From assembly GCA_013397795.1 (NCBI GenBank), contig VZTJ01005471.1, forward strand, positions 443,653 through 507,652: 64,000 nt of DNA, written 5' to 3'. The notes under the pieces are model-generated. The model saw only the letters and a list, made by a program, of their open reading frames with translations, searched no databases and was not told the DNA's origin. The first letter of the stretch is position 1. Each line of letters begins with the position of its first letter. Position numbers and translations under genes: made by a program. Origin of the DNA: Orthonyx spaldingii (lineage: Eukaryota; Chordata; Aves; Passeriformes; Orthonychidae). Below, piece by piece: positions 45,905 through 60,897 of this stretch.

Positions 45905-48900
45905 GTGTCCTCTCGCTTCGGTCCCGGAGGATAAGACATTTTGTTGTCTATGTAGTTATTTGCAACCAGGAGAAAATGCAATTGTATTTTTGTGAGTATA
46001 AAAAGCCTCATGAGCTTTAGACCACAGAGTGAATGAGAATGTGTTGGACCAGGGGTGCTTTTCAGGCAACCTGAGGCCATAAGCTGTGTAAAATTGTGAA
46101 TTGCTGTAGAGTCATATGATCCTACAAAGCCTAGAAATGGACAGAAGACAATTCCTAGCTCCTCAGGGGTGCAACATGCTCTTTTCCAGGCAGAATGACT
46201 TATGAGACATTACACATGAAGCCTGTCAGTCATCCAAGGCTGACTATTGTGTCTGACGTAGGAAATACCGATTCTGAGGGGAAATATGTTTATGTATGTG
46301 CTGGTGGTTTTATAACTGCTGCTTAGGTTTGGGGCTTCAGAAGTGGCTCCAGGCAGCCTGGGTTAATGGATACAAGAGGTACAGGACAAGTACCAGAGGA
46401 GGATTTCCACAGCTTAGCAGCTAATATCACCACGGTGTAAGCGATATCACTGTCTTGCTGAACAAAGCAATCTGTTGTACGGGCTCCTGTCTAGGGTCAA
46501 TTCTGGTATTTTGTTGCCTAATTTCACCAAAACACTTAAGTCAGGGAGTATCCCATTGGCTCAGTGGGAGCATATGCGTGTTTGAAACTTTCCACACACA
46601 CTTCAGAGCATGTCAAAAGCCCGTGCCTGGTGTGCTCCATGGGGCCAGCACCAAGAGGCTGAGTGCATCAGCAGCCACCAGTGACGTGTGCTTCAGTCGC
46701 AGCCTGCTCCCCCGGGTGGGTGGTTGCTTCACCAGACTGTTTTCAGTTACATTTTTTTTCCTGACCAAGGATGTTTTGTTTGTCCCTTTGCTCTCAGTTC
46801 TGTGCCTGGACAGTTTGTGTTGCTTTTTTTTGAGAGCTCCCTTTAGAACAGCAGCTCAGACCTCTAGGGAATCTGCCTGCAATTAGCAAAATCAAAAGTA
46901 ACAAACCTGCGTAAGGAACATGCTGAATGTGTAATGTCACGTATTGTCCAAAGGACATATGAGCTCTTCAGGAAATCTGACTGCTCCTGTGCTGGAAATA
47001 CGGCTTTCAACTGTTTGGAAAATATGGCTGCTGGACAGATTTCCTTTTAATTATCTGTCTCTGAAGCCATTTCTAGCACTGCTAAAAGCTTAGTGAAGGC
47101 AGTCACCCTCTCTGAAGGCCTGAAGAGCATTCATTCCCTTGCATGTGTGTGCTATTCCATGTACACTCAGCCAAAGATGCACATGTTCACTGGCTGTGCC
47201 TATAGCCTGGATCCCATCCCAGTGTCTCTTTTCACAGAGGTGCCCCCAGGGCTGCCTCACCACCCCATACATACACAGATAGATGGTGTAACCCTTTATT
47301 CCTGGTCTTCTCCAACTTTGCACTAGGGGTGGTCAGCCCCGCATTGTCCTTTCCCATTCATTGCCATTCTAACATTTGCTATTTATTTATTTTAAGCTGG
47401 ACTCTACAGCTGCCCAAACAAAATATCTTCTAGCAGAGTCAGTCATCAGCACTCATGGGGTTCATCATCCACCACCTATCCCCTGGTCTAGCAGGGAAGG
47501 AAAGGGGAAAACATGCACAGGCAAGGTCCTGCACAAGAGAGGAACACAGGCAACAATCAAAAGCACGGATACTAATCCTGGTTTCCTGATACACTCATTG
47601 CCAATGAGAACAGTAATTTCTTTGAAGTCTCCAGAGACTTGTAGACTTAAGTGAACTTTGGCTCAGGTTGCCTTTGTTTGATACAATGATTTGCTTTAAC
47701 GATGTGAATCAAATTACTCCAGTTCCCTCCCAGTTTGAGACATAGCTGATTGAAGGGGAGGGTGTGGAGGTTGCAGTGGGAGGGAGGAAGAGGGAATAGT
47801 CTCCTTTGAAAGCAGATAAATATTACCGCTTCTTCTAATTGCATAAAAATGAAAAGCTAAGCCATAAACTGGAGTGCAGGTCTGAGATTACTTGACAGCC
47901 CTGTTATTCAAACGCAGAATGCTGGATGGAGCAGATAGAGAGGAACTTAGTGTTGGAAAAGGCACTTATCTTCACTTGTGAAACCCCTATGTGTACGAGA
48001 AGTCATCCCCAGCCTAACAAAAGAAGATTAGTGCAGCTTCATCAGCATTAAAAGGCATGGACACAAGAGACTGTAACACCAGACCCACACGGCCTCTGAT
48101 CGGTGGAGAACTGACACCTCAATCTGGCCATAGCTCTGGCTCCTTTATCATGAAACACTCGAAACCCACCTGCCATGTACTGATGAACATGTAAACTCAT
48201 CATTTTGCAATGAAAATGACTTCCCAGTCCAATTAACCCAGTGGAAAGACTCCTGCTGTTTTCAATAAGCACTGGATCAAGCCCAGGAGCGGCTGATAAC
48301 GCACACCGCACATTCCTGCGTGGCCCAGAAGGACGGCAGATATTGCTGCTAATGTTTGGCAGCTCCTGTTAAATACCAGAGTGGCTCCTCAGAGATGACT
48401 TGCTATGGAGTGACAGAAAATTGGCCTTAGTGTTAAAATCCAGAGTTGTTTTCAAAGTCAACTGGAATACATATTTGTGTGTCGGATTTTTGCTTGGAAA
48501 AATTCAGTATGCAGAAATCACAATTGCTCTGTGATAAGAGGTAAACAAAGAGAAGAACAAAAGGAGCTGTGAAAGGCAGTGGCATGTTGCAATCTATTTG
48601 AATGTTTATCTGCAGCAACATGCGGAAGTGGATTCATACAGCCAAATTTAGGCAATGAGGAGAGGTTCTCAAGTTAGGAGTCCGGTCTCGTTGGGTGCCT
48701 CCTGTAGTTAATGGAGAGACAGGCAGATCCATGGGGTAATTCAATCCACCTCTGCTCTGAATCATCTTGGGCAGTGTCTGACTCTTTCCTTGATGGTAGA
48801 GGGAACCTGGTGCATCTGGTTGCCTCCCTCAGGTGCATCTGGCAGCAATAGGAATGGACAGAAAACAGTACCCAGTGAAGAAGTCTACCAAAACTCAGGA

Positions 48901-49261
48901 TGTTCTATGATTCTGTGAAAAATCTGTTTTTAATTCCCATTAAAATTAATTAGACCTAGCCTGGTTGCCTGACTGCTGAGCTGCAAGAGATTTAGAAGGG
49001 AAGAAATGGGATGCTAAAGAGGCAGAGGACCAAACTCTGCTCTGTGCCTGTGATCCACTGCATGCAACAAACCCAAGCAGCGTGGGGGGAAGTACAGCAA
49101 TGGCAGTCTTTGTGCTGCATGGATTTTTGGGTTGCTAAATTGAAGCTATAATAGCTCCTCATAAATTGAAATATGAGGTGCTGCACCAGTGGCATCCTTC
49201 TTTAGGCTGCTGGACTGAGGAGGGTGACAACATTGATAGATGGCTACAGTTCTTTGAAAGT
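45905..49261. other. Intron 1 interior, no recognised gene
   Basis: AT-rich intronic DNA. The open frame at 46455-46886 has no recognised domain or flanking splice pattern. A short CR1 tail remnant lies near 48897. Confidence 0.55.
48897..48920 (+). mobile_element. CR1 tail remnant
   Basis: Only the terminal motif (aggatgttctatgattctgt) is recognisable; the preceding sequence has decayed beyond recognition. It could also be a chance match. Confidence 0.5.
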
Positions 49262-49508
49262 GGAATAGTGTATCGTCCTGAGTTGGAAGGAACACACAAG
49301 GATCATTGAGTCCAACTCCTGGCCCTGCACAGACACCCCAACAATCCCACCCTGTGCATCCCTGAGAGCATTGTCCAAACGCTGCTGGAGCTCTGGCACC
49401 CTTGGGGCCATGACCATTCCCTGGGGAGTCTGTTCAGTGCCTGAACATCCTCTGGGGGAAGAACTTTTTCCTAATATCCGACCTAACCCTCCCCTGACAC
49501 AGCTTCCA
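49262..49508 (-). mobile_element. CR1 LINE 3' fragment
   Basis: Minus orientation: gagttggaaggaacacacaa, then ccaactcctggccctgcaca, then ccattccctggggagtctgt. It closely parallels the element at 5141-5513, suggesting the same CR1 subfamily. It is 5'-truncated and its 3' tail (left edge) is decayed. Confidence 0.94.
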
Positions 49509-52500
49509 CTTATACCAACCCACTGCTGTTGTGAACCAAAACAGCTTCTCCAGCTTTATTTTGGGTTATCAATGCACAAGTGAGAAGGAAGCAGAGCAAA
49601 GGTGTTTTCTCAAACAGGTTAGGGCTTCAGCAGCGCTCTGGGCACAGGGAACATAATCTCTAGAGCTGCCAACGTGTGCTTGGGACTTTCAGGCAGCGAG
49701 GGTGAGTCACAGGGAGGGACAGAGAGAGAGAGAAACAGAAGGGAGCTCAGATCTGGGAAGGTAGAGAGTGTGGGTGGAAAGCAATTACCATGAAAGAGCA
49801 AAGAACTGCTGTGTGAGTCAATCGAACCCTATAGATACTAATAGTTATCATAAATACCAAAGAGGTTTTAGCAACCACAGTTTTCAGAAAGTAATAAAGG
49901 AAAACTGTTTCCTGTGGTTAGAAGGGCCAGAGAAGACAACGTGAGTGGACGAAGAGGAGGTATCAGGGCTGCGAACGCAAGGAAAGGGGTATTGCGGAGT
50001 ATGACATAATGGAATACGGATTAGCGGCAATTATGTGGCAAGAGCAGATGATTAGCTTTTCCAGAAAGATGCTGTGCTGTTTTTCCCAGTAATCTCTTAT
50101 TAAATGGGTGCTAGAATGCATGAACAATACAAGAAAACCCCTTCTTATTCTAGTGACTTTTCTTTCCGTAACTCAGTAAGTTTTGCCCATAAAGCATTGC
50201 AATACGCTTTTTTTTTTTTTTCTAGTGCTGCTTCATTTCAGTGCTATGTATCTTGCTTGCTTTGGTTTTCAGGTGGCACTGAATGTAAGGCTTGCAGTCT
50301 GCAGAAACATTTTTAATTCTCAAAATTTCTTTTTGGGAGTTCTGTCAATGCAGAGATCACTGTTTACTGCTTTTACTTGCAACATCATCCCTTACAAGGG
50401 CCTGCACTGTGGGGTGCAATAGCCTGTCAGTGATTCATTTATCTTCCTTCTTTAGAAAAAGGTGAATAAGCATTATAACAATCTTTTTACTCAGCTTTTA
50501 GATTTTAATAACAAAACAGACATAGTGAAATAAAAAAGATAGGAGTGCATCTTTGAAGCTAAGGCAGCAAAACAATGTCTAGGACAATGCAGAGTTTTCT
50601 CTAACCCTTTTAAAATGCTATAAAGCCTAAACTTTAGGCATTCTCAAAACTCAGTGGTGGGGTTTTTTTCCCATTTTCTGAAGGACAGAATGCAGTGAAT
50701 TTCAAATGTAACTGTCAATAATGGACCTAAGCCATTTCAACTGATTCCATTTGCAGGTGAAATGTAGCACTACTCAAAATGGATATAAGGGTGGGAAAGT
50801 GGGCCACAGGTGTAAGTGAGGGCTATACATACAACCCAGAGCAGGGAGAGAGAAATTTTATATGAAATTATAGGAGGGATTGTTATGCGTTTGATATGGT
50901 TTCAAGACTTTTCCTGTTCTGTGACAGGAAATTTCTGCCTCAGTAATTTCAGATGAGACAGTTCAGAAGATGCTTAGAAAAGAGGCTACAGGAAGAGATG
51001 CTGCCCTGACCTTCATGTTTCTGTCATAATGTGCTTTTGAACAGAGAGTTGCAGTTGGTATCCAAGTTGTGTCCAGATTTGATATTTGAAAGCTCCCATT
51101 TGGGTTAAAATTTCAGTCTAGTAGTTATTCTGACAGCTGCCAATGGATCATGAATGTGGTTGCCACCTAGGTGTGCGTTAGTGTCTGATCTAATTCAGAG
51201 TCACATGTTTCTACAGTATCCCTGCCCTGGGGCATGTACTTCAAGTGCTTTGGGTTGTAGGCTTTCCTCCAGGGGCTGTGTCTGGGCAAGGGCTGTGCAG
51301 GGGGAGCAGAAGGCTCCTCTGAGTCAGGTATTTGAGTGTTGCTATATGAAAGTTTTTTGGTTTTTTAAGTGAGTAGTAGCTATTACCTGTATTTGGTTGC
51401 TTGATTCAAGTTCCCAGGATGTGACTTGCTGAAACAGCGAGTGATCCCAGCTGCAGAAGAAGTCAGAAGGATCAGACAAAAAAAAATGTTTTGAAGGCTG
51501 AAGTCCTAAGCGTTGTCAAACTTAACTCCTTGAACCAGTGAATACTTCATAGCTAAATCTTGCTGAATTTCTAATGTGAGAGGAATCATGTTTCCTCTCC
51601 TCAAAGGGGTATTATGGGATGATTTTTCTGTGATTCTCTCACACGTTGTATTGATCATCACTGTGCAAAAGGCAAGGTCAAGCCCAGAATTTGTCAATGA
51701 AATGGAGTTTGAAATGCTTATAAAGCCTGGATGTGCACAGCAAACAAGGAGGAAGCAAGACAATGCAATTCCTCATCAAGGGAGTGCATCCACCCTGTGC
51801 ACCAAGTGGATGAGGGGGTCCTGTGGAAAAAACCACAGTGGAAAAAACACACCAGTTGTGTTGCTGTAGAACTGCAGGCTGCATTCCTGTGCATGCACAG
51901 GAGACAGGTGAATTCAAGTTTCACTGTCAGTCCTTGTCCTGGCATTTTCTGACTTGCAAGTGCCTTGACCTCATGACCTGAAAATGTTAGTGTAGAGTTG
52001 CTTTCTATCACTTATGTATGTTTAAAGAGGTTTGAATGGAAAGACTGGCAGAATGAACTAGGACATAAAACCCTGATGTAAACTTTTTTTTTTTCATTGT
52101 AGGGAACAGTTCTTTTCATACTTCATTTTCTGAGGTTTCATCTATAATATATCGTAATATATTGGCTTACTCACTTTTAAAGTACCAAGTTAATTGAAGC
52201 CTTTTAAATACTAGAGTTTAACAGTTTGGCATTTTAGAGGCATTGCTCAAATTCATCCATCATATTGCTCTAATGACATTGGTATTTGGCTTATTGCACC
52301 CCTTTCATTTTGGAAGGCTAATCCTGCTAGTCCTACTCACAGTGAAGAGATACATCGACTTGGCCTATTACACTGGACTCCTTTGTGTCAACAACACAGT
52401 AAACGACGAGACATATTTGGATGTCTTTACAGGGAACAAAAAAAAGAACTACTTTGTGTATTGCCAAAGAAACAGAAGCATTCACAGGGCAAATGAAAAC

Positions 52501-55500
52501 TTTGCTACACGGGTGATGAAAAACCGCTAAGTGATAATTTCAGTAAGTTTGCTAAAGGTTGCACCCTACTTACAAACTCTTGATTAAATCCATCCTAGCT
52601 CCTAAGCTCTTGATCTAATTAAAACAAGGTGTATTTTTAGATAAAGATGTTAGAACACTCTGTAATTTCTGTGGCTGATTGCACTCTGCAAGAGCAGGGA
52701 AGGAAGGTGAACGGCTGGGTGTGTATGAACATAGGTACGTGTGTACGTGTGTGCCAGTATCTGAAACAAGGTGGAGTTGAGTCTTAGTTGAAAGAAGAAA
52801 ATCAACTTCAGCAATTTCTGGATTTGAAAGGTATCACCTGCAAAGCAGCTTGGCTGTGTTTCCCAGGGTAAACGAAGAAAGGTGGTAGGTAGTAGAAGCA
52901 GAATATTGTGGCACGTATCTGGATAGAAGAGTGGTTGACCAAAGTCCATTGAACAGAGATCTCCCAGCTTCACAATGAGAAGCCCAAATTCTGTCTAGAG
53001 CAATATTAGTTGGGGGACATGACCATACCACAGCTGCTGGGTGGCTGAGGAGAAAATAGATGTTGTGGCTTCGCAGCAGCTCCCCCGTGGGTCCCACCAG
53101 ACCACTTCTGTAACCAGTAGTAATTAACACCCCTGTTTCCAGTGTTAGCTCCGTGGCCGTGAGGCAGACCTAGAAAAGTGAGAGCTTTCTCTCTGAGAGG
53201 CCCCTGGGTTGTCACTAAACTTGTAGAGTGAGCACTGTAGTATCCTTTGAACACACGAAGAGAGTGGGCAGCTGGGAAGAACCTAAGATAGGGAAAGAGA
53301 AGGGTTAAACTTTCTCTTTGCTACTTAACTAGCCTGGGGAAAAGCAGTGAGATCGGTTAGTGAAGAAAGAGAAAACATCTCCATCTTAGGATGCCACTGT
53401 CAGTGTCATAGGGTAGAACCTAATTTCGTACTGCAGATGTTTGAGTTTTCTTTTTGGCTGTCATTTGCTTTTCTGTGACAAACGTGTGTGTCTGAATCAA
53501 TGATTAGAGGCAGAAAACAGAAAAATTAACACTTTTATGTTTCAATAGGAATCGCTAGAGCAAACTGCTATGGGGAGCGATGGGCTGTTCATCTTGGAAA
53601 GCGCTCATGAAATATCAAAATCCATTCAAGCATGTGCTTTAAATCTGGATTTCTCAGATGAGTAATTTGTGACTTCTTCGGGGGTCAAAAGAGGATTTGG
53701 GTGATATTACAAAGTGTTGCATGGCATCGTGCAGCCCCTTGGTTCCTGAGAGAGAGGCAGTGCAGGTACGTGTGTCCTGTGGCTGCACCAGCCGAGGCAC
53801 AGCACCATGGCTTCAGTGAGTTGTAGGGACTCATCTCCTCCAGACCCATGGAACGTGCAGCAGGCAAGGACAGTGGAGCAGAGAAGAGGTGTGTTTTTGC
53901 CAAGTGGGGAGCCAGCACTTATAAATTCACAAAACTTGTGCTGGATTTATACTTGCATCTATGTTAAGAATTAGAGATTTGATATATTCAGTATGTCCTC
54001 CTCATCCTCAGTGGGAGATAGTTGATCCACAAACTAGCATTAGTATCCTAGGCATGCAACTAACATGTTAGTGTGTGTCTGTTTAACATGGCTGATTTGA
54101 AAACTGTCCTTAAGAAGGTACTCCTGAGCAACCTGAAGGAGATATTTAAGGTTTGCTGTGCCTACACTCATATACCTTCTCTGGAGCTGGAAAGCACTGA
54201 CATATGTTTGGCAGGAGTGAGGAGGATGGTTTGTTTTAGAATTACTACTTTGGCAACAGCATCAACTCATCTAGGAAAAATCTATGGGCAGCTGGAGAGG
54301 CAAGACCAGATCACAACTCAACATCTTTCTTCTGTGCAAATGAATAACAGCAGCTACAGCAAAAATGATAATTTAAAAGAGTTTGAAAAGGATAGTTTGG
54401 ATGGCAAAGGGAAGCACTAAAACTGATGGTACTCTAAATTTTTAATGCCACTTCTTTTTGCTGTCTGCCTGCTTTTTACTTGTGGTACCTGTGTGAGAGT
54501 CAATTGATATGCACCTTCTGATTAATTTTTCAAATAAATTAATGCATAGCACTCAGACTATAGTATGGAAGAGATTGCAAGTATGGACAAGTCACTGTCC
54601 TGGCTCACACTCTGTCTAGGGAGGTAAGACAGATAAATGCAAAGAAGCAGGAAAGCAGCTGGCTCACTCAAACCTAAACAGCAACTCAGAGCCAAGAGTA
54701 GGACCAGATCTTATTACTTTGATCCAGTATTGGAGCCACTGGAAAAAAGGCTCTCCACCTCTCATTTGTGGATCTTCTGGAAGAATAGGTGAACAGGGAG
54801 AGCAAGTTCAGGCTGCTCTTCAGGACCAGGAGACTCTCAATATCCTGCACCTATTGGATGCATCTTCCCCACAACCTGCCTTAGCTTACATGGGAAGTGA
54901 GGTGATATTCTAGGTGTGAACAGAGCAGTGCAAGACCTGAGTCAGGTTGCCTGATTTTCTATGAGTCTGTGACTCCAGAGGACAATCTCAGATTTTCATT
55001 TCAAATCCTAACCTAAGGGATAACTGGCCTATAATTCCCATGATTTGACATTATAGTCCTAAGGTCTTAGGAACCTAAAGACAACAGGAACGTAAATGTT
55101 GTGAAGTACTGCCCTGAGCGTGTGCCATGGAGGCTTCCCATGCCATTTAGAAGCTGTAAGCCTCTGAAATGTGGGAGGTACTGGTGCAGGCAACTAAAAC
55201 CAGCACAACTGAATCTCACGTCCAGCAACTGCTTGGGTTTGATGCTGTCTAAAGATGTGCCTCTGCTGGAAAGCCTAACTAACCATTTTCGACAAGCTCC
55301 TGTGTGGGTTTTCAATCCCTTCCTTTTACATTGCACTATAATGGTTGGAATTGTCTCCAAAATGGAATGGGTGGTTCTTCAAGTTTTAGTAATCACCAAG
55401 GAGCTGAGCAAGAGTTTGGTTGACAAAGATATTGCATGTGGAACATGTCACTAAGTTAAGATGGTAGGGAGCCAATTAAGATAATTTTTGCCAGCTTTTT

Positions 55501-58500
55501 CATTAAAATTCATTGAAACCTTTGTTAACCAGAAGATGTTTTGGATTAATTGCCACATTCAAATTCAAAACAAACAGCTTTTTCATAGTTCTGTGCTTCA
55601 GTATTGACATCTTAGAGTGCCACTTCTCATCTATTGCTATTGCTAGGAATTTTCAATCTCTGATTTTTTAAGACTCTAGGCTTTTCTTTATTTCACACAG
55701 GATAGGTTTGAAGACTATTTTGTTTGCCTATTCAGTGTCTCACCATGCTCAAAGGAAGGTTCAGAATGTTTTGGATCCCACTATTGGCTGATGCCAGTTA
55801 AGAAGAAATGATGGAAACTAACTCATTGTAGCTGGGATAAGAGTAGAGCTCCTGCAGCACCACTTAATTCCTTGATAAATTTTCTGTACAGAAATTTCAG
55901 GAGTCTGGCTTTGATTCCTGGCTTCAGTAACTCACAAGATCTTCTCAGGGACCTATTTCTTCATGTTTTCTTTTTAGTCAGTATCAGGTTACAATTTGGC
56001 TGCTTTCTACACAGCTTTCCTTATAACTTTATCCAGGCCAGGACAGCTGTAAGCTTGCAAGTCAACAGCTTGCAATCAAACCCAAGGATCTCAGCCACTA
56101 GGAAGACAGTCTGTCAATAAGACAAAAATAAAAGCTACCCACCAGTTTACCATGCTTCAGTGTCAGGGATATTTAATTCTACCTCCTCTAGCTTGGAGTA
56201 ACAGCAGTTTGAAAATATTAGCTTACTTCTGTGTGAGTTCACTGAATTTAGTGAAGTGTGGGGAATGTGGGTGGAATTTTGGTATTTTGTACAGAATTTT
56301 AAACCCATGAAGATGCAAAGAATTGGTGGCCAATGAGATAAGTTATTATAGGAAAATATAATACAGCTTCTTATTTTTCACATTTTTGATTCAAATAATG
56401 ATGAAACTAGTAGTTTGGAATGAAGTGAGTTTGGCTAGCCTTGGGATAATTTCCAGAACCCAGAACACCAGAACTGTTACCTGTCATTGCCTCAGGTGGT
56501 CTCTATATAGAATTCAAGGACTTATTGGTTGTAGAACAGGAGCTATCTCAGAGAAGATTTTTCCAGTTCAGCGGTGAATACAGCAGTCATTGCATATGGG
56601 CAGGGAAATAAGAGAGGGAGAACATCAGTTTCTAGAAACTTACCAAAAGAAATGTGCCAGAATTTTTTTTCCTCTCTGTTCATTCTTGCATAAAAAAAAA
56701 TACCAACTATATCTTGTAAAAGCTGAACAAGAAGCTTTTTATAACTGGAAGAAAAGCCATCAGGCAAACACTGAATTATCACTTTTTTTTTTTTTAATGT
56801 TGGCTATGTAGAGTTTTATTTTTCTTTGCAAGCCCTGTATTTGTCACATTGAGTCATCTGAGGTCAAGCAGCTCAATCCTCTCTGCCATAGTGCCCATCT
56901 GTTCTGGGATCAGTCTTGGCATGCTGGCACAGTGTGGCTGTTGGCATTCCCAGGCCCAGCTTGGCTTGGGTGCCCTTGGCAGTGCAGTCAGTGGTGTTTG
57001 GTGTGGACCAGCAGCTCCTTCAGGCCACACCGTGTTGCCTTCCCCCTTCTTGTGCAGAGCTTCTCCTGGTGCAGTCACAGCTGGGACCACATCATGGACA
57101 AAGTGACACTGACAGTGGAGGGCAGAAAGTTCCCTCTATGAGACATCTTTCTCCCAATATTTCCAGTTTTCTTTGGTCTGTCCTAATTTATTCCTGGAAT
57201 TTATTACCATTTCAGCCTTGCTGCAGACTTCGGTTAGTAAAAGTGACTTTAGTTGGCCTCAGTGTGTTAGGACCTTATACTACAAGCTATTTGATCTCTC
57301 TTTTGGGTTTACATTTTCCTTCTGAGTGACTGATTTTTTGGCATGGGAAACATTTTTATTCATCATGAACTTTTCTCTGTGTTAGAGTTTACTGCAGTGA
57401 TGTTGTTTGGACATACACGATGATACAGTGCTGAATATTTGGCAGAACTGAGAATAATCCCTTCACCTAGAAACTGGCTATCAATGTTAGTCTTTCACTG
57501 AAGTGGCACAATGGTGGGTTTGAGCTAAATAACCAAACTGGTTAACGAACTTATCATGACATTTATGATTCAAAAATAATCCACAGTATAAAAATCATTA
57601 TAATGTCAAGTTTCCCGTTTGAAGTCTCTAGTTCTCTGAATCACATTTTCCTCTATTAGTAAAACAAGGAGGATCATCTCTTCTGTGCAGTGTGGATTCA
57701 TTCATTACCATTTCCAGAAAGCCCTGAGTGAGCCTATTTCATAAGTCTGGCTCTTTTGCCACCCAAAATTCTTCTGTGGTAGGTTATGGCCAAAACCTAT
57801 CCTGGCATCACTTCACTTCTCCAGTCAGAGAGCACCCAAAGAAACACATACAATTTTACACCTTTTCTTTTTGAGTTAAACCCACATTCACCTATACTTT
57901 GTATGCGTTTCATACAGCTAAGTCATGAATATACAATATTTATATCCCCAAATGAGTTCTAAAACAGTTGCAGACCTCTGATATGTATGCTCAATTTTAC
58001 ATTCATGGGATTGTCCTCTTGGGCCGCAGAGTTAAATACCATGTCTAAACTCCTAGGATGAATTGTTTGAATCTGAACTGGAAAATATCAGCCCTTTAGC
58101 AAGAAATGATCAAATTTACTTAAGTAATCAGCAGGTTTCTTGCCTCCAGAATTAAAAAAGATAGGATGTTTTTTATACAGACAAAATGCAGAAAAACTTT
58201 AAGAAGAAAGAACAGAATACAACATATAGTTAATACTTACAGGGATTCTATGCAGGCAAGTTTAATTATCTGATTTTCCATCAGTTCTTTGTTTCCAAAA
58301 AATGCCAGAGGATTTTTAACACCACAAGAGATCAAACCCTCTGTTTCATCTGTGGGAGGCAACATCAAACTGTAGGACATGCGTCATCATCTATCACCAT
58401 CTATTTTTCATTGTGAATTAGGTATTTGGTATCTCCAGAGGAACTGGATTTTGGGTTAGCATGAAATCGCATTGTTTTGTTCTACAACAAAGATGTTGAT

Positions 58501-60897
58501 TTTTGTTAGCTTTTGGGAGTTGGTTTGTGATGTTTGGATTGTATTATCAGGATCATGCACCATATGGGTTAGTTATCAGATCCTTCAGGAAGTTACAGTT
58601 TTCCCAACACCAAACAAAAAACCCCAAAGGGGCGATCTTCCTACTCTCATCTTTCTGTAAGACAGAAGGAATGCTGTAGATTTTTTTTCCTTTCTGGCGA
58701 CAGGAAGTTTTGAAGCATAACAAACAAGATGCTTAGGAGAATTCTAAAGCATACTTTAAGACATGGCATTAAGGTACTATTTATAATTTCTTTTTCCTGA
58801 AGGTATTCAAAGCTTTCTCTTCATTAAAGTAACTGAACAAACATATATGTTGTTCCCTTGGTGTAACTAGCTTTTCCTTTAAAATAAAGATTTTTAGCAT
58901 TCTGTAAGTACACACCAGAAGGCAGAATACAAGCACTTGACTTGGAAAACACTGACCAGCACACGAAGAGCCCTGGGAAGATGGATTTTGAACAGCATGA
59001 ACTGTGATTTTTTTTTTTCCCTGTCTGTGCGGTGGGCTTCCCCACACAGAAAGGCAGTTTGTGTCTCATGGTCAAATTTTCAAAATAAGCAAGAATTCTG
59101 TTGACCCTCCAAATGGGTGGCCAACTCATCACAAAGAATTGTCTGTCAACTGAGTAGATTTGTGAGAGGGGTGAGTGGTCCTACTTACGGACTGAACCCA
59201 TGACCTCCTAATCCTATCTCATGTGTAGTGCCTGCCAGACTGTTCAATGGTCATTAGACCTGGGTGAACAACTTGGACAAAAAAAAAAAAAATGGAGCCA
59301 TTCTGGGGATTAAAGATCCAAAGAAACCAAAACCTAGCTCTCAAAGTTACTTTGGGCTTTCAGCTTCCCCTTAGTTTTATTTTATAGTAATGTCTTTCCC
59401 ATGCTGCATGTTTGTTTCTGCCATGGCAGTAAACTTTCGTCCTGGATCATATAGGCTATGCTAGGAAAACTTGAGGATATCACACAAATGCTTTGTGTGT
59501 GAGGCAGAGAAACTGGAATTTAATGATTCATGTTAATGGCATAACACAATGGTAATCCAATAAAATCAGGCACTTTGATTTTTGCTAGGGATGAAATGCT
59601 CAGAAGTTGGACTAAAAAATGTAAACACTGGCTTAATTCTAGAAGTGTTGCTGGATAAAAACTTTTATGTCATCCATACTCTATAGAAAATTCATGAATT
59701 ATGGAAAATTCAGAAGCATTGAATGATTTGAACTGTAAATCTTAACTCATAAGGTCTTGAAGGTACAGACTGACCTAGAAACCAAACAAAAGGTGACTGT
59801 ATTTCAGCCTGCAACTGAAAGACACTTTTCCACCAACACATGTAATTCCTTACAAGAAAAACTTCTCTGGCTTTGTTTGGAGACACAAGAGAATGACTTA
59901 GGAAGGCTGGAAGTGATGCCACATCATCCTCTTAGGTCACAGACCTCCAGTTGGAGCAATTCTCATTCTCCTGTGCAGTTGCTCCGATTCCCAGAAGTGC
60001 GAAGAAACCAAAACACGTCAAGTCTACTTTAGCTACAGTTTATTGGGAAAATTGATTCCTATGCGGTAATTCCACTCAATACTGCACCAAAATCTGGTAT
60101 AGATTTATTCAGGCTGTGTATCACTGGGAGACAATATATGCAATATTTTTAATATTTTTAATATTTTTAACACTCTTAAAATAGGTGTTTTTAAAACACA
60201 AGCTTTTGGTATTTTGGGTACTTAGTGAAGATACTTTTACTTGCCCTGTCTCAGACACTAAAACCTCTAATGTAAATACTATGCACAATCTAAACAAATT
60301 GTGTTTCTACACTTTTAACCATACTTGCCCTCCGTCTGCCCCATGTTCTCAAAGTCAGATGCTGCAAATCAAAGGAGTGCTCATAACTGGGCACTACGTG
60401 CTGAACTGCTACTGTTCCAGTCATGAGGGGGTGAGACACAAGGAGTTAAAATACTTTTGGGCCTGTTTGACACAGCTGAAGTGCAGTCCCTGCAGGAACT
60501 GAAGAAGTCAGAAGCAATGGTAATTTACTGTAGAATGAGGACTAAAGAGCCACTTTAGGTCTCAACTCTGTTTTGTTAAGTGGAGCTAAAGGTGTGGGGT
60601 GGTAAAAGAAGTTATCTTATTATTCTGTCCCTGAGAGGAGGAGAGAGGAGTGTAATTCCAGTCATGATGTTTAGTTTATCTTCTTGTGCAGAAAAGCTTG
60701 GGCCAGTGGGAGAGAACATTGAAAAGGGTGATAGAAATGATCAGAGGTCTCATGCATGAGAGGAAATTTGAATGAGGGCTGTTTTGTTCTGCAGATTTGT
60801 AAACAATGTAAAGGACAGTGCAAGGCCTCTGGGGGCAAAATATTCTGTTCCCATTGGATATCAGAGAAGAAGCCCTGAGCTTCAATTGCAGAAATTT
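49509..60897. other. Intron 1 interior, no recognised gene
   Basis: About 11 kb of AT-rich DNA. Open frames such as 52243-52530 (hydrophobic start), 54073-54420 and 55101-55454 resemble no family I know and are compatible with chance. A nine- to ten-base repeat, aatatttttaat, occurs three times at about 60142-60170. No exon 2 of WNT7B is present. Confidence 0.55.
60142..60172. repeat. Short tandem repeat of AATATTTTT
   Basis: Three tandem copies of a ten-base unit (aatatttttaatatttttaa type). Minor simple repeat. Confidence 0.8.

Noticed and set aside
52243..52530. 95-codon frame with a hydrophobic N-terminal half
   Set aside because: Superficially membrane-like, but AT-rich DNA often encodes hydrophobic runs; no family, promoter or splice context supports it.
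55101..55454. 117-codon frame in intron 1
   Set aside because: Length is compatible with chance; no domain and no codon pattern.
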